DNA of 64,000 bases from Osedax fenrisi (Eukaryota > Annelida > Polychaeta > Sabellida > Siboglinidae): contig OZ025239.1 in NCBI GenBank assembly GCA_964019155.1, positions 108,927,085 to 108,991,084 of the forward strand. The letters are read 5' to 3'. The notes beneath the pieces were generated by a model. The model saw only the letters and a program-made list of their open reading frames with translations. It was not told where the DNA came from and did no database searches. A program made the translations under genes and the position numbers. The first letter of the stretch is position 1, and the number at the start of each line of letters is the position of its first letter. Shown here in pieces: positions 26,324-43,531 of this stretch.

Positions 26324-26633
26324 AAAATAGGTCTTAAAATAATATTCAGAAGTAATCTTATATAATTGAGTATAAATAAATTATCGGCTCTCGTTAAAAT
26401 AACACAGTTAAACAAATACGATTCATACGAAGATATTATAGGAATCGGATTAACATTGCAAAACAGATAACCTATAAAGTTTGTTTAGAAAACGGTTTAT
26501 AAAAATATTCCCACTACTATATTGCAGGAATTGCATTATTATTGATTCAAAAACTAATTATTAAGAATCGGTTTAAGTTATTGATATAAGTATTATCTAA
26601 GTAGGCCACCATTAGTAGCCTACCATTAGTAAT

Positions 26634-27451
26634 TTCTAAAGAACAAACAGGATTTCGATCAGGTAAAGTACAAGCGAACAGATATTTAACTTAAGAGTCA
26701 TCTCAGAGAAATATTATCAGCATAGTAAACCATTATATCAAGTTTTCATTGATTTAAAAAAAGCGTTTGATAGAATATGGCACAACGCGCTATGGTCGTC
26801 AATGAAAATATTTAACATCAATTTAAAACTAATATTATCTATACAATAAAGCAGAAAGTGTAGTTTACTTTGACGGGAAAATTGGAGAATTGTTCAGGAC
26901 AACAACTGGAGTTAGGCAAAGCTGCCTACTTTCACCCACACTATTAAATATTTTGCTTAAACAAATAATTAACGATGCTTCAGATAATCATGTAGGTGTA
27001 GTAAATATTGGTGGTAAAATAATCACAAATCTAAGATTCGCAGAGGACATCGATGGGATAGCAGGTGGTGAATCTGAATTAGCCAATCTCATGTGCACAT
27101 GGAATGGAAATAAACTCTACAAAAACACAAATAATGGCAAATTCTTACTGTAGTTTCACAACAGAAAGAAACATAAATAACGAGCCACTAAAAGTAGTTG
27201 ACAGTTTTACATACTTAGGGGCAATCATCTACGATAAAGGTTCAAAGGCTGAAATATTAGCTAGAACCGGACAGACGATTGCAGCTATTTCTAGACTAAA
27301 TGTTATATGGTACAATAAAACACTAAAACTGAAACTGAAAATCCGATTACTGCAGTCACTTGTCAACTCAATTTTCTTATATGCGTTTAATACATGGCCA
27401 ATAACGAAGGAACTGCAAAGAAAAATAACAACATTTGAAATGCGGTGCTGA
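26634..27451 (+). pseudogene. Reverse transcriptase remnant, element A (unit 2)
   Basis: Copy of 3101-3918 with the same frameshifts and the same Glu in the catalytic motif, so it decayed before the tandem duplication. Confidence 0.85.
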
Positions 27452-28807
27452 ATAATATACTGAATTTAATGTAATCCTATGTATTTTTCTAAATTATCAT
27501 AATCTCATTCATGTGACACATTGAACTACAATATTAATCATAATTATATAGATAATACAATTGGAAATCATATTGATCTAATTGCTCAATATTGAATATA
27601 TAGCAGTTGAATATTTATTAAATATTTTATGAAATATTAAAATATTATAATTTCAAATAAACCGATTCCTATAATAATAGTTTAGGAATCGGTTTCAAAT
27701 AAACTAATTCCTAAAATTGAATTTTATGAATTAATTTAAACCGATTCTCATTAAGACTCTCAGGAAACGATAAAAATGCAAATAGGAATCGAATTGTTTG
27801 GATTCTAACCTAATAAATACATTGTTGTATATATTCGCTATATTCGAAACTATAACCCATATAAAAAAGTATGAAAATATGTTCATAGTATACAATTATT
27901 GTTGTATTATAAGTTATAATTTATTACCAACAAATATTTGTTACGTACAATAAAAATGTAAACTAAAATCGTCCATGAATACATTTAAGTACTATTTAAG
28001 TATATCTAAATACTGTATTAAATATTACCAGAAATTATTATAAATCAGTTTATTCTTTATATTTTAATACAAATAAATTTGTTTTTGATAAATATTTACA
28101 AAGTTATAACGATATACCTGATGTTATATTTGTCCCTAATATTGTTACACCCTTGCTGCATTTATATGGACACATTTTAACTAATCAGCGATCCATTTAT
28201 AAATAATGGTCCCCGTAATAGCTAAGGTACTAATATACAAATAATTCCGTGTTGTGTCGATTACATTTCAATTCAAATAAAATTACGCAATATATGATCA
28301 TAATTATTTCATGTTGAATACAATTTAATAATAATATTTAATATATTAATTAATTATATTAATATATTTAATTTACAATTATTTATGCGGTAATTATTGC
28401 AATACTATCGTTTAATATATTTGTTAATTATGTAAAATATACTAATAATTATATTATTTAATATATTAATTATCTAAATTCGTAAACGTCTATCATTTTA
28501 TTGTGTCAATGAACCATTATATTATGATTATTATTAAAAAATATATTTATAAATAAATTTACAAAAATGTTTACAAATATAATTATAAATATTTTTACAA
28601 AAATATTTACAAATATAATTACATATTTATTTTATTTTAAGTTTAATATAACGATTTATTATTTGCAACATAATAAAAATTATTAATATTTCAAGATAAA
28701 TTATAAAAAATATGTATCTTAAATAAGTATCTTAATCCTATATTGTTGATATTCCTACTATTTTCTATTATAGAAAAATATTCAAATGTACTCATATATT
28801 GTTCTAG

Positions 28808-28850
<43 letters not shown>

Positions 28851-29015
28851 TATCTTAAATTCTTATTATATTTATGACAATTTTAATTTCTTAGTATCTT
28901 ATTTTTAATATATTATTATAATATTTTTATTTAGTATCATTGGTTGTAGTGTTTTAAAAGTGCTTCTAAATATTTGTATCGATAAATATTTATATTATTA
29001 TTCGTATTTATATAC

Positions 29016-29237
29016 ATTTGTAATATTTATAACAATTATTTATTCATTATTATATTATGTTTATGTTGAAATATGAATGTGTTTAATTAATAATTATTAT
29101 AATTTACTAAGGCCATAGTAATTAATATTTGTAATATTTATAACAATTATTTATTCATTATTATATTATGTTTATGTTGAAATATGAATGTGTTTAATTA
29201 ATAATGATTATAATTTACTAAGGCCATAGTAATTAAT
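29016..29237. repeat. 111-bp tandem duplication (unit 2)
   Basis: Copy of 5481-5702. Confidence 0.85.
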
Positions 29238-29624
29238 ATTATATACATAAATAATACACAAAATTATACTCATATATGAAGGATTTTATTATGAATTTAT
29301 TTGAATTATAAAAATAAATATATTAAAATAAATTATTGTATCAGTCATTAGAATCCGAATATAAAAATAATATTGTGATAATAGAAATAACACGTCAATA
29401 ATATTTCAAATCTATATTTCATCACAATTTTTTATCAACGTAAATAAAAAATATATAATACACAATTAAATATATATTATATTATATATAAAATATTATG
29501 TAAAACACAATAATATAATAATATTTCACATCGATATCCTAATAGCGTATTAACTAGATCTAATCACGTGATAATGTATGTATCCTCTATAACTTAATGA
29601 TTATCTATGTATGATGGTTATCGT

Positions 29625-30578
29625 TTATTTGCATTGTTCTCCTTGTCTGTGTGAATAATAGGTATATTGATTACATTATTACTTATTATGATTATTACAC
29701 ATTATAGTAATATGTACTACTTATTAATTATAATTATGTATTATATAATATAATTATTTTCGATCTTCATCAATAAAATGAATTAATTATTTAATGAATA
29801 ATTAATGAATAATTTAATGAATAAAATGGAGTTTAATAAATTTATTATTTTTATATTTTAATGTATATATGTTAATAATAAATAATAAGCATATATAAGT
29901 GTTGTTAACATTATATAATATATTATAGGTATATGTATTATATATTATATGTATAGTATATGTATTATATTATAGGTATATATAAAATATACCTATAGGT
30001 ATATGTTATATACAAGTGTATGGTTTTGTACTGACCCTAGATGATGGAGAATACAGGTCATTCCTTTAAGTGTACAGGTGTTACAAGATAAACAATCCTC
30101 TCCTAGACTAACAGTAGGTATATCTTTACCGACGGGTACTTTCTTAATGTACTCGTACAAAGATATGGTACAAGAACCTTCCATAGTACCGGTTGTATCT
30201 GTATAGGGAGGACGAGGAGAGATTTAGTGATTTTAATTAGGAATTGTTGAATGCATTATTAGTATTATTGATGAATACATTTATTAAATAATGACATAAT
30301 AAACTATTTATGATAGTATAGAAATATACATAGGTATATATACACACAATATACCCATTAATTACACCACAACTATTATGATAATAGTGATACAAACCGT
30401 TATAAGTGACTTTATAGGGAATGACGTACATCAAGTCTCCGACATCCGTGCCCGAGTCATCTGATGTAGGGGAGACTGCGGGCATAGCCTCGCTTCTCTG
30501 CCATAGCACAGCCGATACCACTAGACATAGCATCCATGTAGACATCAGACGGGTGGGCGTGGTTAGGCTAGCGGACAT
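29625..30578 (-). CDS. Secreted cysteine-rich protein, L type (unit 2), 3 exons
   Basis: Exons 30398-30578, 30036-30198 and 29625-29646. The 121-residue product is identical to that of the unit 1 L gene, and the splice sites are unchanged. A transcript could not be assigned to one of the two copies from its coding sequence. Confidence 0.72.
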
Positions 30579-30795
30579 GTTATGTAATAGTTACGTAGCG
30601 TTGTTGTTGTTGTTGTTGTTGTTGTATTGGAGCGGTATCCGGGAGTTATGATTTGTATACTCGAGCTGCGGGCCTTAAATAGCTGTTTTACGATTTGTAA
30701 TCACCTCGTGATGTGTGTATAACTTCATCTTATAGAGACCATCAGCTATTACGTCATAGCTGACATATGGCAGATTACGTAACTTATTAGAAATA
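30579..30795 (-). promoter_or_regulatory. L-gene promoter (unit 2)
   Basis: TATA-like TATTTAAG at 30674-30681 and CRE-like TGACGTAA at 30749-30756 on the minus strand, with the CAA-repeat leader. Identical to unit 1. Confidence 0.6.
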
Positions 30796-31064
30796 AAGAA
30801 TGCGTGTATTATGTAGTATTTCATATATATAACGATATTTTTATTTGTAACTTCAGTTTAGTATATTTATTTTATCGCTTCGAATATTATATTTAAGTAC
30901 AGTATTTAATATAAAATAACTAAAAACGGCATTGCTATAGAGTTTTTACGCTCGTAAATAACGGCGATGTCATTAGTAGTTATATTAATACACTGATATC
31001 AATTTACATTTATAACTAAATGTAAACATAATATAATAATATTTGAGTTTAATAACATAATGCA

Positions 31065-32412
<1,348 letters not shown>

Positions 32413-32658
32413 CAAAGAATAACTAAAACTTTACCTATATTCTTTATAAAATTCTCGATAAAATTCTCAATATATATTAAAATGTATTATTAGATCTAAA
32501 CATAATAACGTTATTAAAAATTATAATAATAGTATAACCATATATACATTTATTTGAAATTACATATATATATATAATACATACATAATAATAAATCATA
32601 TTTGGTAATTGCATGGATTGAAGAAGAAGTAGCTTAATATGTATTTCATCCATTTAAG

Positions 32659-32692
<34 letters not shown>

Positions 32693-33498
32693 GTTTTCCA
32701 TATCAGAAGTACTTTCATAGCCCTAAAAAATAGTACAATGTATATCAATATTGTATTATAATATTCTAAATACATTTATGTTCTGTATATTTATAGTTTA
32801 CAATGTTTTCCGGTAGGTAATACATTAAATGTAATTAATTACATTTTAATATTATAATTGTAAAAGTGTTGTTCCTAAAAGTACTTCTAATTTGTTATTT
32901 TAATAACTCTTAGATAGTGTTTATATGCATGTTATTATACACGGTTTACGATATATGAAGATATTATATTTTAGCCGGTTAACCTGTCTCATCGACATTA
33001 TCTTTTCTATCTGCATTTACCATTTACCATAAAGTTTACCTTCGTAATGTCGCAGTTAAAATATCGTATATTTTAATAAAATGTCATATAACAATATATT
33101 TTAATTATTATATACCTACACATTTAATTATGTTAATATAATTTACCTATAATTATGTATTTATTTTATTTTAAAACAAATTAAGATATCTATGGATAAT
33201 AGTCAGTATGATATATAATCAACGAGAATTATGAATCTTAATTTATTTATTTGACTATATTATTAACTGTAACTCTGCTAATAGAGTCTACTAAAATGAA
33301 TTGGAATACTTACTTATAATAGGCTACATATATACATACCCTACATAGGTACAGTTCAGGATAAGGTCACATAAGTTATCTGATTATAATAACCCAAGTG
33401 AATATACTAAAGAAATGCTGGTAATCATATATGTATTATTGTTTTAATAAATACAAGCACATTATTCGCAAAATATAATTAAAATCAAAACACAATCT

Positions 33499-33609
<111 letters not shown>

Positions 33610-34090
33610 AGTATATTATAATATATTTCTTTATAAGTGACTAAGGTAGTGAGTATATAAAATAAAGTACAAATATGTAAGAGATAGGCCTATATCTGAT
33701 AATAATTAAAAATAGATTGTTCGGGTTGGGATGCCCCTGCCCTGTGTTATTCCATTCCCATGACATTACTCCGCATTAGGAGTAATTACATATTCAAGAA
33801 AAGTTACGATTTTATTTGTTACACATTTAATTTAATTTGTTATATATTTTCAACACTAGTGATATTTTACAATATACGAGTTTTTTAAATTTATTACTTG
33901 CATACTTTTTACTTATTACAAATCTACTTAAATATATAATTCAAGGTTCTATAATTAATAAACCAAATTGATATTACAAATACAAGTGTTGTTATATGAA
34001 ATACTTATTTATGATGAATTATCTGTAACATTTATCCCGTGCTTATACACGTATGCTTTATTTCTAATACGATACGAAATCTCCCATAGG

Positions 34091-34212
34091 GTAGATATGA
34101 CGTCATAGTTGATGGTCTCTGACAGATGAAGTTATACACACATCACGAGGTGATTACAAATCGTAAAACAGCTATTTAAGGGCTGGGGCTCGAGTATACA
34201 AATCATAACTCC
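34091..34212 (+). promoter_or_regulatory. R-gene promoter (unit 2)
   Basis: TGACGTCA at 34098-34105 and TATTTAAG at 34173-34180, as in unit 1. The 14-codon upstream frame is kept at 34213-34257. Confidence 0.6.
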
Positions 34213-34269
34213 ATGATATCGTGCACAAACAACAACAACAACAACACCGCTACATAACTATTACATAAC

Positions 34270-35945
34270 ATGTCCGCTAGCCTAACCACGCCCACCCGTC
34301 TGATGTCTACATGGGTGCTATGTCTACTGGTATCGGTTGTGCTATGGCAGAGAAGCGATGCTATGCCCGCAGTCTCCCCTACATCAGCTGATTTAGGATC
34401 TCAGAACGAAGATATAGTATGGGTGGTGCCTTACCAGCTTGTCCATAATGGTCAGTATCACTATTATTACCGTAGTTATGATATTATTAATGTAAATATA
34501 CATATATATACACACACGAATATATATTAATGTATATTACTATAGTTTCACAAATAGTTTATTATTTGATAATTTTATAATAAACTGTACATTTTTAATT
34601 TACACGTCAATACTAATAATTTAGTCAATAATTCCCAATCAATAAACTCTCAATAAACTTCCTCCCTATACAGATGCCACCGATACTCTGGAAGGTTTTT
34701 GTACCATATCGTTAATCGAGTACTATGAGAAAGTACAATTAGGTAACGATGTACCGAGTATACCGATTACTCTAGGAACGGAGTGTTTATCTTGTAAGAC
34801 GTGTACACTTGAAGGAATGCCATGTGTTATCCGTAGTTTGGGGTCAGTACATATCCCATACACATATATTATATAATGTTAACAAAACCTGTAAAGCATT
34901 ATTTTCTATAATATTTAATAATAATATATTCTTTAAAATATATAAATAATAATTGTATTAAACTCCATTTTATCGCATATAATTATATTATATAATTAAT
35001 TATTAGAATTAATAAGTATTATTATTATTTGTAGGGGATAGAAGGGAGTAGTGGAGGATATTTTGTATGACTTTGTAGAATTGTAATATATCTATGAATA
35101 GTTGATGTTATAATTTCATATTTTCAAATGTAATAGAATATGTATCGTTGTATATTATAGCTATTTTAATTTTTACGTTAACTCATATATTTCTAAATAT
35201 TAATATCAGTTTAGTTACACTCAAAAAAGAACGAAAAAATAGCGCAAGAAGGGAGTAGTGGATTTTAGTACCAAAATAAAGCAATAGGTGTCTCGCTATA
35301 TATTCGATTCATTTTTTCAGTTTTTATTATTTTAATAATATATAGGTATTATATTATTTATTATTTTGTAATATTCATGCCGACGCACGCATTTTATTTA
35401 AGATTTAGATTTTAAAAATTGTGAACAAAAATTAATGAAAAAAATTTGACCTATATTTCTCTATTTTGATTGGTTTATTTTCATCCACTATATCCTTCTC
35501 AGTTCGTCCACTATACCCATTTGAATATGGTACTTTAGAATACCTATATCTTTTTACTAATACAATATTTTCATATACTATAAACATAACTTAATAGATA
35601 ACAAATTATATGTTATTAATATATAAGAAAATATGTATATATAATTAATAATCAATGCAGTACAGTACATTTCCAAAACCGGTTTTTATGGAATTTTGAA
35701 AAAAAAATATTATGTAATTAATTTAATATATTGATTAATTTTGAAAAAAAATTACTCATTGTTGTCGATATTGTAATTGTCTAAATATTTTGTATATATC
35801 TTTTTTTTGTATCTATGACCATTTTCGCATAAATGTAAATTACCACTACTCCCTTCTCGTCCGCTACTCCCTTCTATCCCCTAATAATCATAATACGTAA
35901 CTAATATAATATTATTCACACAGACAAGGAGAACAATGCAAATAA
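34270..35945 (+). CDS. Secreted cysteine-rich protein, R type (unit 2), 3 exons
   Basis: Exons 34270-34450, 34674-34842 and 35924-35945. Identical 123-residue product to the unit 1 R gene, with the same inverted-repeat element in intron 2. Confidence 0.72.
35034..35881. mobile_element. 848-bp TA-flanked MITE-like element (unit 2)
   Basis: Copy of 11518-12365, same length and termini, one base different near 35446. It was inserted before the tandem duplication. Confidence 0.88.
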
Positions 35946-37125
35946 ACGAGAACAATCATACACAGATAATCATTAAGTTATTGAGGATACATACATTATC
36001 ACGTGATTAGATATAGTTAATACGTTATTAGGATATTGATGTGAAATATTATTATATTATTGTTTTTACATAAAGATGTGTAATTATATATAAATTATAT
36101 AATATAATATATAATTAATTGTATATTATATATTATATATGTTATATATAATATACATATATTTTTATAACATAATTAATTTGACAAATGTGTCATTTCT
36201 ATTATTACATTTTTATATTCGGCTACAAATATTGATGAAACAATAATTCATTTGAATATATGTATTTTTACAAATTTAATAAATTTATATTTAATTAATA
36301 ACAAATAATTTTAAATTATTGTAGTTATTATTAAAGTTTATATATGTCGATTGATTAATAATTTATTTAAGTAAATTTATAGTCGAAATATGTAATAGAA
36401 AGTATAAAGTATACATATATTCTAACGATAACATACATTCTAGAAATAATCAAAGAATAATAAGAAATTAAAAAAAGTAATGAAATTAAAACGTTTTATA
36501 GTTACCGTAAAATAAATGAATAATAATAGAAAATAAAAATAAATTATATAGTAAAAATAAAGACAGATTATCTAAAAACAGAAATAAAATACATTATTTT
36601 CTAAATAGTATCGAAATTTCTACTTTAATTATATTTAATTATTATTATCTGTATAACCTTTAATAGTAGGTAAACCCTAATACATTATTAAGTATATAGT
36701 TTAATATTTAAATGATAAATTTTAAATATATTACAAAAAGAACATGTTAAAAACCAAATAAACAAATACTATAATTAGACTAAAAATTAATGTACTACTT
36801 ATCAAAATGTATTACTTTAAAATCTGTAATCTAATGGATTATTAATTTTATATGATTATAGATTTGAAAAATTTAAAACCCAAATATTCTACAAAGAAAA
36901 ATGAACGGAAGAGATAATACAATAACAAAGATACAAATTGAAACATAAATGAAAATAAAATTATAAATTTCTTTTAAAATAAAGTTGATTGTCAAAACAG
37001 AATTTGTTTATTTTATTTTTTTAAATGAAACAGACACAGATTTTAATATATTATTATTTAATGAATTCCATATATTAACTGATCTATTATATATATTATA
37101 TGTGTGACTGTATTATAATAATTAT

Positions 37126-37501
37126 GTATTACATTTATTTTTTTTACAATTACATCTAGATCTACAATTATTCGAAATGTTAAAGATATCAGACATAATA
37201 TTAATTATATCTGTATAATTATTTAAAAATTTAAAATTGTGGTTAGATTTAATTTTAATCTTCTAAATTCAAGTAATTGTAATTTAAAATATTCCAATAT
37301 CTCTTTATATGATTTATAATTAATATTCTTTGAATTAGTATATACAAATTATCTTGTAATTAATATTCTAGTAAATAATCTTTGCACTATTTTAATTTGG
37401 TCTATGAGACTCTGAAATTTACTAACATTTGAAAATGGTGACCAAATTATGGTTGCATATTATAAATTCGTCTACAATAAACTGTATATACAATTAATAA
37501 T
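37126..37501 (-). pseudogene. Reverse transcriptase C-terminal tail (unit 2)
   Basis: Copy of 13610-13985. Confidence 0.65.
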
Positions 37502-37933
37502 GCTCTAGAGTATTTCATAGTAATGCATCCAATAATTTGATTCAAAAAAATATGCTTTTTTTTATAAATATACTGAATTTTTTTATTAAATAAGATTTTT
37601 ATTAATTAAATTGCTATTTATTAGCTACTTAAATATACACATATATATTTTATCACATAATATGTAGGATATAATCCTAAATGCGTATATTTGTATATCT
37701 GAAATAAAGTGTTGCATTAGACATAACATATATTTACACCTTCATACATATTTTTTTTAAAGTATAGTATGCTATCGTATAATGCATATGTAGATACGTT
37801 ATTTACTACCATCTAACTATTGTCTTCAGTTTCACAGGTTGAACTATGTTGTTATATGTAATTCACATGGACATTTAAACATACTTAATAAACCTTTACA
37901 AAATTAATTGATACGGTAATACAATATTACGTA
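37289..37933. repeat. Left direct repeat beside element B (unit 2)
   Basis: Copy of 13773-14417. Its partner is 38760-39399. Confidence 0.85.
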
Positions 37934-38759
37934 GAATTGATAGCCTCAGCTGAATTAACTGGACAAGATATTATTTCCATTCAATAACATAGATTCATAC
38001 ATGAAGATACCGACTTCAAAGAACATACTTATGATAAATGTAAACTATTAACTCTATCAGCCTGGAAGAATAGCATAAATGCCGCAACTGGTGGAATTGG
38101 AATGCTCGTAAGCAGCCAAGCTTATAACACAATCGCTAGTGTCGAAATGATATCACCTAGAATTATGATAGTGAACTTTCAAGGAAATCCACATACGTCG
38201 GTGATCTCATGTTACAGTCCAACAAATATTATTGACGAAAAAGAAGCTGAGATATTCTATACAAAACTTACATGTTTAACAAGACAGATACCAAAGCATA
38301 ATGTTCTAATAATAGGAGGAGACTTAAATGCACACCTCAGAAAAGACAGTGGATATAAATATGCCTATCATCAAACTACAAATCGAAATGGCCAAATGCT
38401 AAAAGACTATCTTCAAGAAAATAATATGCTATGTCTAAACACTCATTTCCAGAAATGACATGGTCAATTATGGACGCACAATCCTCAAATGATTTTAAAT
38501 CACAGATTGACTTCATAATAATAAATAAGAAATGGAAGAATAGTGTAAAAAACTGCAGAGCTTACAACTCTTTTAATAGCATTGCGTCTGATCACCGTAT
38601 AATAACAGCAGATATAAAATTAAGTCTATGAGCTAATAAAAAGAAAAATAGTAAATAAAAACCATATGACTGGACAAGACTGACAAATGATACTGAAATT
38701 AGAAATGCATTTATTGTAACAGTGAAAAATAGATTCTTAAGCCTTCAACATTATTCCAC
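37934..38759 (+). pseudogene. Endonuclease remnant, element B (unit 2)
   Basis: Copy of 14418-15243 with the same stop at the catalytic Glu position and the same frameshift; open parts 38102-38458 and 38431-38631. Confidence 0.85.
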
Positions 38760-39399
38760 ATATTCCAATATCTCTTTATATGATTTATTATTAATATTCT
38801 TTGAATTAGTATATACAAATTATCTTGTAATTAATATTCTAGTAAATAATCTTTGCACTATTTTAATTTAGTCTATGAGACTCTGAAATTTACTAACATT
38901 TGAAAAAGGTGATCAAATTATGGTTGCATATTATAAAATTCGTCTACAATAAACTTTATATACAATTAATAATGCTCTAGAGTATTTCATAGTAATGCAT
39001 CCAATAATTTGATTCAAAAAAATATTTTTTTTTTTATAAATATACTGAATTTTTTTATTAAATAAGATTTAATTAAATTGCTATTTTTAGCTAATTAAAT
39101 ATACACATATATATTTTATCACATAATATGTAGGATATAATCCTAAATGCGTATATTTGTATATCTGAAATAAAGTGTTGCATTAGACATAACATATATG
39201 TACACCTTCATACATATTTTTTTTAAATTATAGTATGCTATCGTATAATGCATATATAGATACGTTATTTACTACCATCTAACTATTGTCTTCAGTTTCA
39301 CAGGTTGAACTATGTTGTTATACGTAATTCACATGGACATTTAAACATAATTAATAAACCTTTACAAAATTAATTGATACGATAATACAATATTACGTA
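38760..39399. repeat. Right direct repeat beside element B (unit 2)
   Basis: Copy of 15244-15883. Confidence 0.85.
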
Positions 39400-40171
39400 T
39401 TGAGTTTCGTTTGTAAATACGCTAATACATAACGGCGATGTAAATAGCAGTTATATTAATACACTAGTGTGTAAATTGATACGAGCTGGTATCAATTTAC
39501 ATTTACAAAATTTAGAAATGTAAAAATAATATAAAGTTATTTTAGTTTAATAACATAATGCAGCAAAGAATAAATAAAACTATACCTATATTCTTTAAGA
39601 AAAAATTCTCAATATATATTACAATTTATTATTCGCTATATACCTAATAACGTTATTAAGGGTAAATATTATGTATTAATGAATGAATATTTATTTACTG
39701 ATTATTGAATTAATATACAATATAATATAGAAGGTTATTCTGAAGCTATATAGCTATACGTATATATGAAGCTTATATTAAAAATATCCTTAAAACACAA
39801 ATATCAAATATTTAAAATATAATAATAATGAAATTAGAAAACATAATAATAATAATGGTATATGTATTATACCTAGTAGTATATAGTATAATTAATACTA
39901 TAATTAATTAATTTATCAATCATTATGATGAATAGGAATAATATATCTTAGTATTTATTTTATTATAAAATATAATATATATATACAATTATATATATTT
40001 TATATATTACATTTGTTATAGTATGTATAATGACCGAGATAATGAAGGTGTCCATATTAAAACACTCTGTGTAATAAGATACTTTTCCCTAGTATCTATA
40101 TCACATCTTATAATAAATAACTTCATATGATTATCTCATTTACATGGATAATAATATGTAGTATTATATAA

Positions 40172-41561
40172 GGAAAATTTCCTAATATACTCAAGATTTC
40201 TAAAGTCATTCCATTATTTAAAAATGGAGATAAATCTAATATTACAAATTATAGACCAATTTCATTGATATCTCAATTTACAAAAAATTATAAAAATTAG
40301 AATGATATCTTTTATTGACAAATATGACTTAATACATAAATCACAATTTGATTTTCAAAAAAATATAGATACATCCGTTGCAATAAATATGTTAATGAAT
40401 GACTTAATTAGAAATCTTGAGAAAAAATATATTTCTTCAATTGTTTTATAGACCTCAAGAAATCTTTTGATATAATTAATCATGACATGTTATTATATAA
40501 ATTATCAAATTATGGTTTTAGAGGTGTTACTTTAGATTTTTTTAGCAGTTATTTAAATGATAGGAAACAAAAAACTGTATATTTTAATAATGAGTCGGAT
40601 ATAAAAAATATTAATTATGGAGTTCCTCAGGGTTCAGTTCTGGGGCCAATACTATTTATATTATTTATGAATGACTTGCATTTATTTTCTAATATATGTT
40701 CAATTATTTTATTTGCTGATGATACTAATATTATTTTTAAACATAAAAATATTAATAATCTTAATTCATTAGTTACTAATGAACTTATAAAATTAAAAAA
40801 TTGGCTTATTATGAATAAATTAACAATAAATATTGAAAAATCTTGCTATATAATAATTGATAATATAAATAAACATTATTTTGATAATAATATTTATATT
40901 GATAATAAACTATTAAATAGAGTAGAATGCTATACATTTTTAGGAATGCATATTGATGATAAACTTAACTGGAAATCTCACATTGATTATATTTGCAAAA
41001 GAGTATCAAAATTCATTTCAATATTACATAAACTCAAAGTTTCATTAAGTATAAAATCACTTAAATTATTATATAATTCTTTTATCCTACCTAATCTTAG
41101 CTATTGTATAACTATATGGGGTAATACGTATAAATCAAATATAAATAGGATTATTATATTACAAAATAGAGCTATACGTGCTATTTATAATTTACAAAAT
41201 AGAATTAATACTGATGAATTTTATAATTCTTTAAATATTTTGAAATTTAAGGATATATATAAATGTAAAACAATATTAATTATGTATGATGTTTTAAATA
41301 GTAAATCAACATCTCCATATAAATCTATATTTTTTCTAAAAAAAAATAACTATAGTCAAAGAAGTCAATATAAATTTATAATACCATCATATAGGTTACA
41401 AATAAAATATTTTAGTATATTTTATAACGGACCTATAATATGGAATAATTTAGAAAAATTATTTTAAAACTTATCTATCGAAATCAGTATTAAAACGGAA
41501 TTTGAAAACACGATATATAAATCTCTATCTATAATAAAATTGTATGTAACATCTATAGATT
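40172..41561 (+). pseudogene. Reverse transcriptase, element D (unit 2)
   Basis: Copy of 16656-18045. The long open part ends at 41467, with LFADDTNI intact and an identical product. Confidence 0.85.
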
Positions 41562-41698
41562 AAATGAAATTTTTGAATAGACATATTTACTAATGATAAC
41601 TAATGATAACACTTTGACTAAGGATACATATTTAACTAATGATAACTCTTTGACTAAGGATACATATTTAACTAATGCCCAAGAAACCAAAAGTGGAA

Positions 41699-41982
41699 TT
41701 CAAATAACCATTAATGGTTACGAGTCCTATTAGACTCGTAACCCTTGTTACAGATCCTATTAGAAGTCTAATAGGCGGTGTAACATGTGGTTACAATCAC
41801 TATTAGACTCGTAACCCTTATTTATATATTGTTACAGATCCTATTAGAAGTCTATTAGGCGGTGTAACATGTGGTTACAATCACTATTAGACTCGTAACT
41901 CTTATTTATATATGTAACAGATCCTATTAGAAGTCTAATAGGCGATGTAACATGTAGTTACAAACCATATTAGACATACTTA
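41699..41982. repeat. Hairpin satellite (unit 2)
   Basis: Copy of 18183-18466 with one C for T (actcgtaaccctt near 41816), which makes the second hairpin resemble the first. Confidence 0.85.
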
Positions 41983-42332
41983 AAATCTTCGCAAAATCTT
42001 TGGATAGCATAAGATGTGTTTCACCATAGATTTATAGTTTACAATGTAAAATATAGATATATGCATTTAAATAATTCTGTTTGTATACTGTATTCTGTAA
42101 TATACAAAGATTATCAACACTATATTATTATATAATTTAAAATTTAAATTGTAATTTAAAGTTTTCCTATACCATTGAATTCAATTTCTAATACAATAAA
42201 GTGGCTCAACAAAATAGTAAGTAGACATAATATTATATTCTATATTAATATATTGTATATATATATATACCGTTGTAACTATATATTAGTTTAGTATTTT
42301 AGTTATTTAAAAAATAAACTTATTTATAATTA

Positions 42333-42727
42333 TTAAAAGTTTCAACATGAAACCGAACGTTTTAATAATAATTATGATAAAATAAAGTGTATTATCATAA
42401 TTAAATAACTCATAGAATATATATATATAATATATACATTATATTTATAACTAAATTATTTAGTAAATACAATTAAAATAATTATTATTTTATAAAGGAT
42501 ATTAAATATCGTATTATTTAATAATAATTTATTATACATTATAACATTTAATAATGTTATAATGTTACATTATAACAATCGTATTATAAATTATAATACG
42601 ATATTTAATATCCTTCATAAAATAATAAGTATTTTAATTGTATTTACTAAATAATTTATTAACTTTATTTTATCATAAGTATTAAAACGTTCGGTTTAAT
42701 GTTGAAACCCAAGGTTGAAACTTTTAA
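42333..42727. mobile_element. TTAA-flanked palindromic element (unit 2)
   Basis: Copy of 18815-19209 with both TTAA flanks retained. Confidence 0.75.
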
Positions 42728-43531
42728 CGGTGACTGGAGAAGAAGGCCGCCGATATATTTAAGAGTTCAAGTTGGGCGGTCCCACTAATATACTAAACGC
42801 TTGCTTTCACACCCTAAAATATTCCATACGAGTAACATACGTACGGCGTACGCTGCTTATGTGTATTATCATATTAACACAAATACAAAAATAAATATTA
42901 TATATATATATATATATTATAATTATATGTATAATAATATAATCCATCGATATGTTATCCGTTATAGTAACTGTACAATTAAATATTTGTTAATAAATTT
43001 GAATTTGAATTAAATTTGAATTTATACTATTAGAAATTATACGGTATTATAACAGTTACTATAACGAATAAAATATCGATGGATTATATTATACATATAT
43101 AATCTATTGGTTATACTTGAAATTAAACGGACATTCTAAAACTATATCGATCTCATGTGTACGTAACATATTCAAATTATATTCAAATACTTTCTAATAG
43201 TATAAATTAAAATTTAATTGAAATTCAAATTTATTAACAAATATTTAATTGTACAGTTACTATAACGGATAACATATCGATGGATTATATTATTATACAT
43301 ATTATAATATATATATACATATATATAATATATATTTGTGTATTTTTTACATACGTACGCCGTACGCCGTACGTATGTTACTCGTTTGGAATATTTTAGC
43401 GTGTGAAATCAAGCGTAACATATTTACACGACTGACATATATTGACATCGATGGACGGCTCTTATATATTAGTAAGACCGCCCAACTTGAACTCTTAAAT
43501 ATATCGGTGGCTTGCTTCTCCTATATCCCTT
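42728..43531. mobile_element. Foldback element (unit 2)
   Basis: Copy of 19210-20013. Confidence 0.75.
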